Positions 8,671 through 15,379 of a stretch of DNA of 64,000 nt are shown here, piece by piece. The notes under the pieces were generated by a model, which was not told the origin of the DNA, ran no database searches, and saw only the letters and a list, made by a program, of their open reading frames with translations. The DNA comes from CAYVQF01 sp964454015 (GTDB lineage: Bacteria; Myxococcota_A; Bradymonadia; UBA4248): positions 1 to 64,000 of the forward strand of contig CAYVQF010000006.1 in NCBI GenBank assembly GCA_964454015.1. Reading direction: 5' to 3'. Position 1 is the stretch's first letter; each line of letters starts with the position of its first letter. Both the position numbers and the translations under genes were made by a program.

Positions 8671-8993
8671 TCGCCAAGGGGCACCTTGGCGTCGGCCCGG
8701 GCCCGCAAGCGCTGCAGACGCCGCGCGCCCTCGACCCGGCGCTGCTCGACCAAGCGTGGATCCCCAGCTAAAACATAGAGCCCGTCGCCCTCACGCACCC
8801 GAGGTGGGAGCCACACCACGGGGACCACCACCGGCTCGGCTCCAGGTCCATCGAGCACGGCCCAGGTGGCCTCGATGCGATCCACCACCAGCAACGGCGG
8901 CGGCTGCAGCGGCTCCTCGCGCGGCGCGCTGGCCTGGGGGCTGCTGAAGAGCAAGAGAGACAAGACGAATTGAACGAGAATCTCGGGACTCAT
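8664..8993 (-). CDS. DUF3006-like secreted small protein
   Basis: 109 aa. An N-terminal hydrophobic segment (MSPEILVQFVLSLLLFSS) is probably a signal peptide. The middle (DRIEATWAVLDGPGAEPVVV, then a basic PP-x-V-REGDGLYV turn) matches the short beta-rich DUF3006 pattern, in which an acidic or neutral strand is followed by an E/G-D turn. The start is supported by GAGGAGGTG six bases upstream. The C-terminus is Arg-rich. The gene converges on the nucleotidase with a 7-bp overlap. Function unknown. Confidence 0.65.
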   Translation of the reverse strand: MSPEILVQFVLSLLLFSSPQASAPREEPLQPPPLLVVDRIEATWAVLDGPGAEPVVVPVVWLPPRVREGDGLYVLAGDPRLVEQRRVEGARRLQRLRARADAKVPLGDQ

Positions 8994-9118
8994 GGCACCT
9001 CCTCGGGTAGGTGAGAGCAGCGGCTTCAGTGGCGCGCCTTAGCTCGCCTGTGCCCCCGTTTATCGCCACCTGTGCGAGGATCGTGCGGAAAAATCGTCCA
9101 CGTCCCGACGCGTCCCCG

Positions 9119-9838
9119 TTAGAAAGGGGCATAGCTCTGGTCGAGGAAGGTGGTGACGAAGATGAAGTGGGAGCCTGCGCCCCCCAAAACGAAGAGGTGC
9201 CAGATCTCGTGAAAACCAAAGCGCCCGGGGTAAGGGTTGGGCCACTTGCGGGCATAGATGATGGCGCCCACCGTGTAGAAGAGCCCCCCCACGACCAGCC
9301 AGAAAGTGCTCCAGCCAGGCATGACCGGAAAGATCTTGGCCGCAGGGATGACGACGATCCAACCCAACGCCAAATAGATCCCCGCGCTCAACCAGCGGGG
9401 ACAGTTGATCCAGAAGAGCTTGAAAGCCACCCCGAACAGCGCCAGGCCACCCACCACGGCGATCATGCTCACCCGCCAGGCCCCATCGAGGGCGTGCACC
9501 AGCGGCGGCAGATAGGTCCCAGCGATGAGGAGAAAGATCGCCGTGTGGTCCATACGGCGCAACCACCGCTTGCCCCGCGGGCCTGGATCGAAAAAGTGAT
9601 AGATGCTCGACGCGCTCAGCATCCCGACCAGCGTCGCGCCGTATATCGCGTTGGTCACCAGGCGCGCGCCAATGGCGCGTGGATCCGTCACCAGATAGAC
9701 CAGGCCGCCGATGGCCGCCACCGCACCCACGCAGTGGGTCAAAAAGCTGACGGGATCCACGAAGTATCGCAGCCGCGGTGCAGCGTCATCACCTGCCATC
9801 GCCACCTCTGGGCTGCCTTCCATTGCTCGACTCGCCAT
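9119..9838 (-). CDS. PAQR / hemolysin III family membrane protein
   Basis: A 239-aa seven-TM protein. It shows the PAQR signatures SASSIYHFF, RMDHTAIFLLIAGTYLP and GFHEIWHLFVLGGAGSHF, whose His, Asp and Ser residues form the zinc site of this ceramidase-like superfamily. Bacterial members are called HlyIII or YqfA and appear to act on membrane lipids; true haemolysin activity is not implied. The start at ATG 9838 follows GGAGATGG; the ORF open to 9901 adds a non-hydrophobic leader. It lies downstream of def on the same strand. Confidence 0.88.
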   Translation of the reverse strand: MASRAMEGSPEVAMAGDDAAPRLRYFVDPVSFLTHCVGAVAAIGGLVYLVTDPRAIGARLVTNAIYGATLVGMLSASSIYHFFDPGPRGKRWLRRMDHTAIFLLIAGTYLPPLVHALDGAWRVSMIAVVGGLALFGVAFKLFWINCPRWLSAGIYLALGWIVVIPAAKIFPVMPGWSTFWLVVGGLFYTVGAIIYARKWPNPYPGRFGFHEIWHLFVLGGAGSHFIFVTTFLDQSYAPF

Positions 9839-9927
9839 GATGCCATCTCCAGACCATGCAACCATCCGCAGGACCACCCAATGCTTGGCCCCAAGACGCA
9901 TCCTGGCCGACGAATGTCATCATTTTG

Positions 9928-10524
9928 TCACGGCAACGGACCTTCCTCCCCTTGCGCTGGCAGGGCCTCGCTGCCCGCACCGTCGACGTGCGCCGGCGCG
10001 TCGAGGCTCACCGCGGCGATGAGGCGATCCGTGTACAAGACCCCGTCGAGGTGATCGATTTCGTGCTGCCACACCACGGCATCAAAGCCGCTGACCCGCT
10101 TCTCCACGCGCCGGCGATCCAGGGTCGAGTAGCGCACATCCACCCACGCATAGCGCCGGACCAGGCCACCGCGATCGGGCACGCTGAGACAGCCCTCGTA
10201 GCTCTCCCGCAGCTCACTCGAGCGGCAGACGATCATGGGGTTGACCGCCAAGACCGCCTCAGGCGTCTCGCCCTCGGCCCCCTCCACCACCCACACCACG
10301 CGCCACGACAAGCCCACCTGCGGCGCTGCGATGCCCACCCCCCGCGCCGCCTCCAGCGTCGCCAACATCCGCTGCGCCACCTCTTCCAGGGGCTGCGACA
10401 GCGGCACCTCACGCGCACGCCGACGCAGCACCTCGGCGTCAGGGGCCGTGCACAGCACCACGGGCAGCGTCACCGTCTCCAGAGCCAACACGGCGTCCTC
10501 AGCCGCCGTCGCTTCAAAAGCCAT
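9928..10524 (-). CDS. def: Peptide deformylase
   Basis: 198 aa. All three deformylase motifs are intact: GVGIAAPQVG (62-71), EGCLSVP (110-116, metal ligand Cys112) and QHEIDHLDG (153-161, two His ligands and catalytic Glu). It removes the N-formyl group from nascent proteins with Fe2+ at the active site. The start is ATG 10524; the GTG 15 bases upstream lies inside the GGGAGGTG ribosome-binding site. A 30-aa tail (DAPAHVDGAGSEALPAQGEE) extends past the core and looks disordered. It is probably co-transcribed with the upstream THUMP methyltransferase gene (45-bp gap). Confidence 0.95.
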   Translation of the reverse strand: MAFEATAAEDAVLALETVTLPVVLCTAPDAEVLRRRAREVPLSQPLEEVAQRMLATLEAARGVGIAAPQVGLSWRVVWVVEGAEGETPEAVLAVNPMIVCRSSELRESYEGCLSVPDRGGLVRRYAWVDVRYSTLDRRRVEKRVSGFDAVVWQHEIDHLDGVLYTDRLIAAVSLDAPAHVDGAGSEALPAQGEEGPLP

Positions 10525-10569
10525 CGCATCACCTCCCACACACCCTGAACCTCTGCACCTCGGCCAAAG

Positions 10570-11748
10570 CTAAGGCGAGAGCCTCCCCAATGCCAGGTGC
10601 AAATCCAAACCACCATGGGCCAAGGGTCGCAGCGTCAACCCCGGCGGCAAATGGCGCAACCACCCGCGCTCCGGTACCAGCAGCGCCAACCGCCAGCCGC
10701 CGTAGGCCCGCCCCAGATGCCGACAAAAGGCCGCGAAGTCGCTCTCGGCCTGGGCACCACCCAAACGGCGGCCGTAAGGCGGGTTGAGCACCACGGCGCC
10801 CGGCGTCAAGGCAAAATCACCCGGAGAATACCGAAGAAAATCGGCACAGCGCACCTCGAGACCCGCCAACAAGGGCTGCGCCGCGACCAATTCGCGCAGC
10901 CCTTGCACCCGCTCGGGGTGCACATCTGCCGCGAAAATTGACACGGGCAACTGGGGCCGCATGGCCGCCTCGGCCTGGCGCCGCAACCAGGCCCAGCGGC
11001 CCGCCGCTGCCGCAGGCCAGCGAATGAAGGAGAAGTCCCGAAACCAACCCGCGGGGATGCGTCGCTGGCGCAGCAACGTCTCCACAGAGAAAACCCCAGA
11101 ACCACACATCGGATCGACCAGCGTCTCACCAGGGCCCAAGCCCAACCACGCCACCATGGCCGCCGCCAATGTCGAGCGCAGCGGCGCCCGCCCCACCTGC
11201 GCCTGTAGACCGCGCTTGTGGAGCAGCGCACCACTGCTGTTCAACGACACCACCACGACGTCGCTCTCCACCCGCACCCGCACCTGCTGCGCCGGCAGGT
11301 CCTCCTCCGCCGGCGCCAGACGCATCCCCGCAACCAACAGCACCGCTGCGACGCGCTCGGCGATGGCTGCGCTGTGGTACAGACGCGAACGCGCCGCCCT
11401 CACCCGCACCACCACCGGCGTCTCCGGCGCCAGCCAGAGATCCCACGGGAGGGCCGCCACCCGCGCCGTCAACGTCGCGAAGTCACGCGCCTTGAACCGA
11501 CCCACCTCGACCGAGACCTGGTTCGCGAAGGAAAGATAGAGGTTGGCCGCCATGATCCCCGGGAGCTGCGCCGAAAACGCCACCCCGCCCGCGTCAGAGA
11601 TGAGATCCGTGCAGGCATAGGCCGGCGCCGCCACGTCGGGCATCCAGCTCCCCAGCTCGGCCTCACACAGGGAGCGCAAGGCAGGCGCCGTCGCTGCATG
11701 ACAGCGGTGCATCCGCGCTCTGACTTGCCGCTTGATGCGCTTGTCCAT
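10570..11748 (-). CDS. THUMP-domain class I RNA methyltransferase (RlmL N-half-like)
   Basis: 392 aa. The N-terminal region, about 1-150, fits the ferredoxin-like plus THUMP arrangement that binds RNA. The C-terminal half is a Rossmann methyltransferase with LVDPMCGSGVFSVE as the SAM motif and NPPYGRRLG as the N2-guanine-type catalytic motif. Relatives include the N-terminal half of E. coli RlmKL (23S rRNA m2G2445) and Trm14 (tRNA m2G6); which RNA is modified cannot be read from sequence. The chosen start, ATG 11748, gives the basic beginning MDKRIKRQVRARMH. The ORF open to 11784 is less likely, and the ribosome-binding site is weak for both. Confidence 0.85.
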   Translation of the reverse strand: MDKRIKRQVRARMHRCHAATAPALRSLCEAELGSWMPDVAAPAYACTDLISDAGGVAFSAQLPGIMAANLYLSFANQVSVEVGRFKARDFATLTARVAALPWDLWLAPETPVVVRVRAARSRLYHSAAIAERVAAVLLVAGMRLAPAEEDLPAQQVRVRVESDVVVVSLNSSGALLHKRGLQAQVGRAPLRSTLAAAMVAWLGLGPGETLVDPMCGSGVFSVETLLRQRRIPAGWFRDFSFIRWPAAAAGRWAWLRRQAEAAMRPQLPVSIFAADVHPERVQGLRELVAAQPLLAGLEVRCADFLRYSPGDFALTPGAVVLNPPYGRRLGGAQAESDFAAFCRHLGRAYGGWRLALLVPERGWLRHLPPGLTLRPLAHGGLDLHLALGRLSP

Positions 11749-11817
11749 GGTCAGCCCACCAAGAGGCTGGTGCCCTGCTCGCACAGGACCATCACGTTAT
11801 GACGTCAATTGAAAAAA

Positions 11818-11933
11818 GCTCGGGCGTGAGCGGTAAGAGGAAAAAATACGAGGGATCTTTGGGTAGGAATATGAGGTGGGATTGTGGGGGTGGGAAAAGT
11901 TTGGAAGGTTTGGGTTACCTCTCACGCCCGAGC
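11818..11933. repeat. 116-bp inverted-repeat element with purine-rich interior
   Basis: The left arm 11818-11836 (GCTCGGGCGTGAGCGGTAA) and the right arm 11915-11933 are reverse complements over 19 bases with one mismatch; the outer 13 are perfect. The 78-base interior is strongly G/A-biased on the plus strand (for example GGTGGGATTGTGGGGGTGGG), so the element could fold as a long hairpin or act as a MITE- or REP-like unit. The minus strand encodes a peptide with SPLLLEEGSGVRG, reminiscent of translated palindromic repeats seen in many bacterial genomes. No second copy was noticed in this window. Confidence 0.6.
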
Positions 11934-12236
11934 CTTCTTCAAGGAGAAGAGGGCTAGCCCCAAAGGGGCCTGGGAACAGCTTAGCCGGCTCATCCATTCA
12001 ATCATTCAGCAATGACAGCCGTCCTTCATCAACAGTCAATCAGCAGACAAAGAACGGTGGCAGTATAAACATTCCAGCGAAGCTGTAAAGTTTCAACTGC
12101 ACCAAAACCACCTCAAAGAGAAAAACGCGGTAAAAAACGCTCTAAGTCGTGAAGTTTCTTCAGGCGAAACGTCAACTCGCAGAGCGGATTAGCGCATGTT
12201 TCCCCCGAAGGGGCTGACACATGGACACACCATAGC

Positions 12237-12276
12237 TGGAATTTTCCAGGCCGTCAAGGGTGAGCGGAAAATTCCA
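12237..12276. repeat. Perfect 11-bp hairpin in the intergenic region
   Basis: TGGAATTTTCC (12237-12247) and GGAAAATTCCA (12266-12276) are exact reverse complements around an 18-base loop. The stem is A/T-rich, unusual here, and no U tract follows, so an operator or a structured leader upstream of the small ORF is as plausible as a terminator. Confidence 0.5.
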
Positions 12277-12381
12277 CCCAAAGCCCTCCCAGCCCATCTC
12301 CCCCTTGACAGCCCCACGCACCATGGTGACTTCATGGGGCATCTGCGGGCGAGTGGTCGCCCGCCATGGCCGAGACCCCAT

Positions 12382-12624
12382 ATGGCAGGAATCAAGATCT
12401 GGCGCTGGCTCTACCCCCTCGGTGGCTTCGTCGGCGGCTACACCTTCTCAACCTTCATTGGCTGCGGTTACGGCTGAGGGATGCTCCAGAACCCGTGGGT
12501 CACGGGCATCATCGGCGCTCTCCTCCTCGCTTCTTTCATGCCAGACAAGGCGTCAAACGCGTCAGAGAAGCCTCCGCACGACGCCATCAGCGAGCCAACG
12601 ACCAGTGGCGACGGGAGGGACTGA
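12382..12624 (+). CDS. Small two-TM protein with in-frame TGA; possible selenoprotein
   Basis: Two open segments in the same frame are joined by a TGA at 12475-12477. The first (31 aa) ends in a Gly-rich hydrophobic helix and GCGYG. The second continues GMLQNPWVTGIIGALLLASF, a second hydrophobic helix, then a polar Ser/Pro/Asp tail of about 28 aa. About 80 percent of codons on both sides end in G or C, so both halves look coding. A hairpin with a GGTC apex begins 14 nt after the TGA. The second half has an ATG (12481), but its only Shine-Dalgarno-like bases abut the codon, so independent initiation would be weak. Alternatives are a nonsense-mutated gene or two chance ORFs. The start could instead be ATG 12334, which has GGTGA upstream. 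The family is not recognised. Confidence 0.4.
12492..12506 (+). promoter_or_regulatory. SECIS-like hairpin after in-frame TGA
   Basis: CCCGTG/CACGGG form a perfect 6-bp stem with loop GGT; opening the top pair gives a GGGTC loop containing GGTC, the apical sequence of the E. coli fdhF SECIS. The GGTC begins 21 nt after the TGA, close to fdhF spacing (19 nt) and within the range known for bacterial SECIS elements. GC-rich 6-bp hairpins are common by chance here. Confidence 0.35.
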
Positions 12625-12626
12625 GC

Positions 12627-13157
12627 CTAGAGTGGGCCGGGTTCGACCATCAAGTTGCGCACCACCCCGTCTTCGTACACGAACTCGATAGAGACGAAGG
12701 CTCCTTCAAAGTCCTCGGTGAGCGTGAAGGGATCGCCTCGCACCACCTGACAGCTCGCCTCGTCGCGAAAGCGGAGCTGATAGGTGCCAACGGGCACAGT
12801 GAAGCGCCCAGCGCTCATCGGCTCAATGCGCAGCGTCCCTTCGATGGCAGGGGCACCGCTGCCGTCGAGGAGGCGCACCCGCACCTCCGAAGCGCCACCG
12901 TTCTCAATCTGGACGAAGCGGTCGCCATCGCCGATGGTCCCTTCGCCGATGGGCTGCTCCAAGGCCGGCTTCTCCGCGCAGGGGCTATAGAGGCTCTCGA
13001 TGGCTTCGTCGTCGAAGCTCAGCTCATCCATCCCGACCTGAGCGGCCCCCCGCCCCAGCCCCAGGGTCGGTCCTTCGTCGACCTGTTGCACGCCTCCACC
13101 GCAGCTCACCGAAGTCAACGCAGCCAGGGAAAGGCACAACGTCAAAGGTCGCCACAT
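12627..13157 (-). CDS. Putative lipoprotein, 176 aa
   Basis: The N-terminus MWRPLTLCLSLAALTSVSCG is a lipoprotein signal with lipobox SVSC. The mature protein is acidic with a beta-rich C-terminal half (a carboxypeptidase-regulatory or prealbumin-like pattern around FTVPVGTYQLRFRD). Two Cys residues (SPCAEK and ASCQVV) may pair. The start at ATG 13157 follows AGAGGG; the ORF open to 13229 lacks a signal sequence at its beginning. It converges on the possible selenoprotein ORF, with stop codons two bases apart. Function unknown. Confidence 0.75.
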   Translation of the reverse strand: MWRPLTLCLSLAALTSVSCGGGVQQVDEGPTLGLGRGAAQVGMDELSFDDEAIESLYSPCAEKPALEQPIGEGTIGDGDRFVQIENGGASEVRVRLLDGSGAPAIEGTLRIEPMSAGRFTVPVGTYQLRFRDEASCQVVRGDPFTLTEDFEGAFVSIEFVYEDGVVRNLMVEPGPL

Positions 13158-13245
13158 GGTCTTGCCCTCTTCGAGCGCGCGGACGCTGGGGAGAACCAGG
13201 CGCCCTTGTTCATCCTCTATCCCTACCATCTTATTCTCGATCTCA

Positions 13246-15300
13246 TCAAGGATCGGGACAAAGATCCTGCCCGTCGGCGATGCGCGCGGCCAGCCCGCTG
13301 AAGCGCTCGGCGCGCCGCCTGATGGCAGCAGCCATCGTCGAGAGTGCGCCCACCACCACCACCCCCTGGCGCGCCCGGGTCACCGCCGTGTAGAGCATCT
13401 CGCGGTTAATCCCGTGGCTCCGCGCTTCCTCGGGCATCATCAACAGCACCTGCTCCACTTCGGTGCCTTGGCTCTTGTGCACGGACGTCGCGAAAGCGGG
13501 CTCTAGAAAAGCCCGGATACCCAAGACTTCATGGACGCTGACTTCGGCCGCCCCTCGCCTGAACAAGACCATGGGGTGGGGCGCAGCGCCATCGATGGCC
13601 ACCTGCAGAATCAGCCCGCTGTCCCCATTGAAGAGCCCCCGCTCATAGTCGTTGCGGGTCATCATCACCTGTACCCCAGGCCCCCACTCGCTCTCGCTCG
13701 TGCCCAGGGCGCTCTGCAGATCTTGAATGAGGCGGCGATTCACGGCCAAGGCACCGCGCATCCCCACCCGGGTGGCGCACAAGATCCGAAACGCCTCGAA
13801 ATGGGTCACGATGGCGATGATCTCCTGCACGTCTTCAGCAGAGAAGCACCCGCCTTCCAGCGCAAAAACCCGCTGCAGTCGGCGGTGGGCCTCAGGCAAG
13901 GCCAAAACGCGCTGGCTCAGCCACCGCTCCAGCACCCGCTCGATCTCCGCCGCGTCATCGTTGACCATCACCTCCACCCCGACATAGCGCAGCGCGTCGG
14001 CCCTCTGGTACTGGGGCAGGTGCTCCAGCTCACTCTGCCCGCTGATGATCTGCTGTGCCAGCGCCAAAATGGCCGCCCCGCCATCGGAGTCGGCGCGCAT
14101 CCGAAAGGAGGTCTCCAGCCGCACGGCACAGTGGGCCAGCGGATGTCCATCGTCCTCGCGCACGGGCAACGCGTCGGGCGGCAGCAGGCTGCGCCAGGGC
14201 GCCACGAAGCTGGGCCGCTCCGGCGTCAAGGCACGCAACACCGCACCGGCCTCCACCGCCGGGAGCTGATCGGGATCTCCCAAGACGATGAGCCGCGCCT
14301 GCAGGGGCACCGCCTCGAAGAGGTCGGCCGCCAGCACCAAATCCACCATGGACATCTCATCCACGATCACCGCCTGCACATCGAGCGGCTCGTAGCGATC
14401 GTGGGCGAAGGTGCCCAGGGCCGGCACATAACGCAACAAGCGGTGCACGGTCCGCGCCTTGGCCATGCGGCGCAGCAGGGCCCGCTCCAGGGGCGGGATG
14501 GCCTTGCTCCGCGCCAGATTCGCCGCGATGCTCTCGTCCATCCTGTAAGCCGCTTTGCCCGTCGGCGCGCACAGCGCTATCCCCTCGGGCGCCACGCCCA
14601 AAGCCAGCAAAGCCCGGATCAAGCTGGCGATGACCGTGGTCTTGCCGCTGCCCGGCCCACCGCTGATGACGCTCAGGCCAGAGCACAGCGCCGTGGCGAC
14701 GGCATAGCTCTGGGCGGCCGAGAGCGGATGCCCGGCGCCAGCCTGCACTTGCTCCAACACCGACGCCGCGCTCGCCAAATCCAGCCGCGGCACCCCGCTG
14801 CGCAAGCGCTCGCGCACCGCGAGTGCCAAGCGCGTCTCGGCCAACCACAAACGCTGCAGGGTCAGCCACCCCCCCTCCTGCACCAGGGGCAGGCCGCTGC
14901 CAGGCGCGCCCACCAACCACGGCAAGCGCTGCGCCGCCACCGCCCCCTGGATCGCCTCCACCTGCTCCCCAATCCCCGGACCTTCGCCCCACTCCAGCAG
15001 CCCCAAGTAGCGCCGCAGCGCCACCGCCCCGTCGGCACCCAGCACGGGCATCCCCGTGCTCCCCTGGCTCACCGCGTGCTGTAAGGCCAGCAGCAACAGC
15101 GCCGCCGGCGTGCACGCCTCGGCAGGGGCCGCCGCACGACGCAACAACTCATAGGTGAGCTGCACGTGGTAGGCGTCGGCACCCTGCACGCGCCACAGGC
15201 GCTCAGCCAAGGTCACCAACGGGTCGACCGTCCCGCTCAGGCCCAGCTCTGGATGCGCGAGCAACCCCTTCATCGACGGCAATGGGTGACTGCTTCGCAC
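13246..15300 (-). CDS. recD: RecD-like exodeoxyribonuclease V alpha subunit / SF1B helicase
   Basis: 684 aa. SF1B helicase motifs are clear: Walker A GGPGSGKTT (214-222), APTGKAAYRM (motif Ia), VIVDEMSMVDL (Walker B), LGDPDQLPAVEAG (motif III), SVHKSQGTEV (motif V) and YTAVTRARQGVVVVG (motif VI). The N-terminal 200 residues match the RecD non-helicase domain that docks on RecC. Length is near E. coli RecD (608 aa), and the long N-terminal domain favours RecD over RecD2. Family role: the 5'-3' motor of RecBCD in double-strand-break repair. The start is GTG 15300, fixed by GAGGAG eight bases upstream. No recB or recC lies nearby; it follows topA by 79 bases. Confidence 0.85.
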   Translation of the reverse strand: MRSSHPLPSMKGLLAHPELGLSGTVDPLVTLAERLWRVQGADAYHVQLTYELLRRAAAPAEACTPAALLLLALQHAVSQGSTGMPVLGADGAVALRRYLGLLEWGEGPGIGEQVEAIQGAVAAQRLPWLVGAPGSGLPLVQEGGWLTLQRLWLAETRLALAVRERLRSGVPRLDLASAASVLEQVQAGAGHPLSAAQSYAVATALCSGLSVISGGPGSGKTTVIASLIRALLALGVAPEGIALCAPTGKAAYRMDESIAANLARSKAIPPLERALLRRMAKARTVHRLLRYVPALGTFAHDRYEPLDVQAVIVDEMSMVDLVLAADLFEAVPLQARLIVLGDPDQLPAVEAGAVLRALTPERPSFVAPWRSLLPPDALPVREDDGHPLAHCAVRLETSFRMRADSDGGAAILALAQQIISGQSELEHLPQYQRADALRYVGVEVMVNDDAAEIERVLERWLSQRVLALPEAHRRLQRVFALEGGCFSAEDVQEIIAIVTHFEAFRILCATRVGMRGALAVNRRLIQDLQSALGTSESEWGPGVQVMMTRNDYERGLFNGDSGLILQVAIDGAAPHPMVLFRRGAAEVSVHEVLGIRAFLEPAFATSVHKSQGTEVEQVLLMMPEEARSHGINREMLYTAVTRARQGVVVVGALSTMAAAIRRRAERFSGLAARIADGQDLCPDP

Positions 15301-15379
15301 GGCCTACACTCCTCGGGGGTTAACGCACCAGCTCCCGGCGCGAGACCAGGGCACGGCCACAGCTCGCAGCGCCACGGCC

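Larger units (their letters stand above)
11749..12381. other. Long intergenic stretch of lower GC
   Basis: 633 bases without a convincing gene. It is richer in A and T than the surroundings, especially 11995-12190. It holds the inverted-repeat element at 11818-11933, a short GCCCC/GGGGC hairpin near 11955-11970 and the 11-bp-stem hairpin at 12237-12276. The short ORFs here (for example 11797-11997 minus, 12172-12381 minus) show no coding bias. The stretch separates the divergent THUMP methyltransferase gene from the small plus-strand ORF. Confidence 0.6.

Noticed and set aside
12305..12333. TTGACA at 12305-12310 as a promoter for the small ORF
   Set aside because: No -10-like hexamer at 16-18 bases; GACTTC occupies the position.
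13531..15084. 517-aa plus-strand ORF
   Set aside because: Antisense to recD; Arg/Gln/His-rich translation with no domain, whereas the minus strand shows all helicase motifs.
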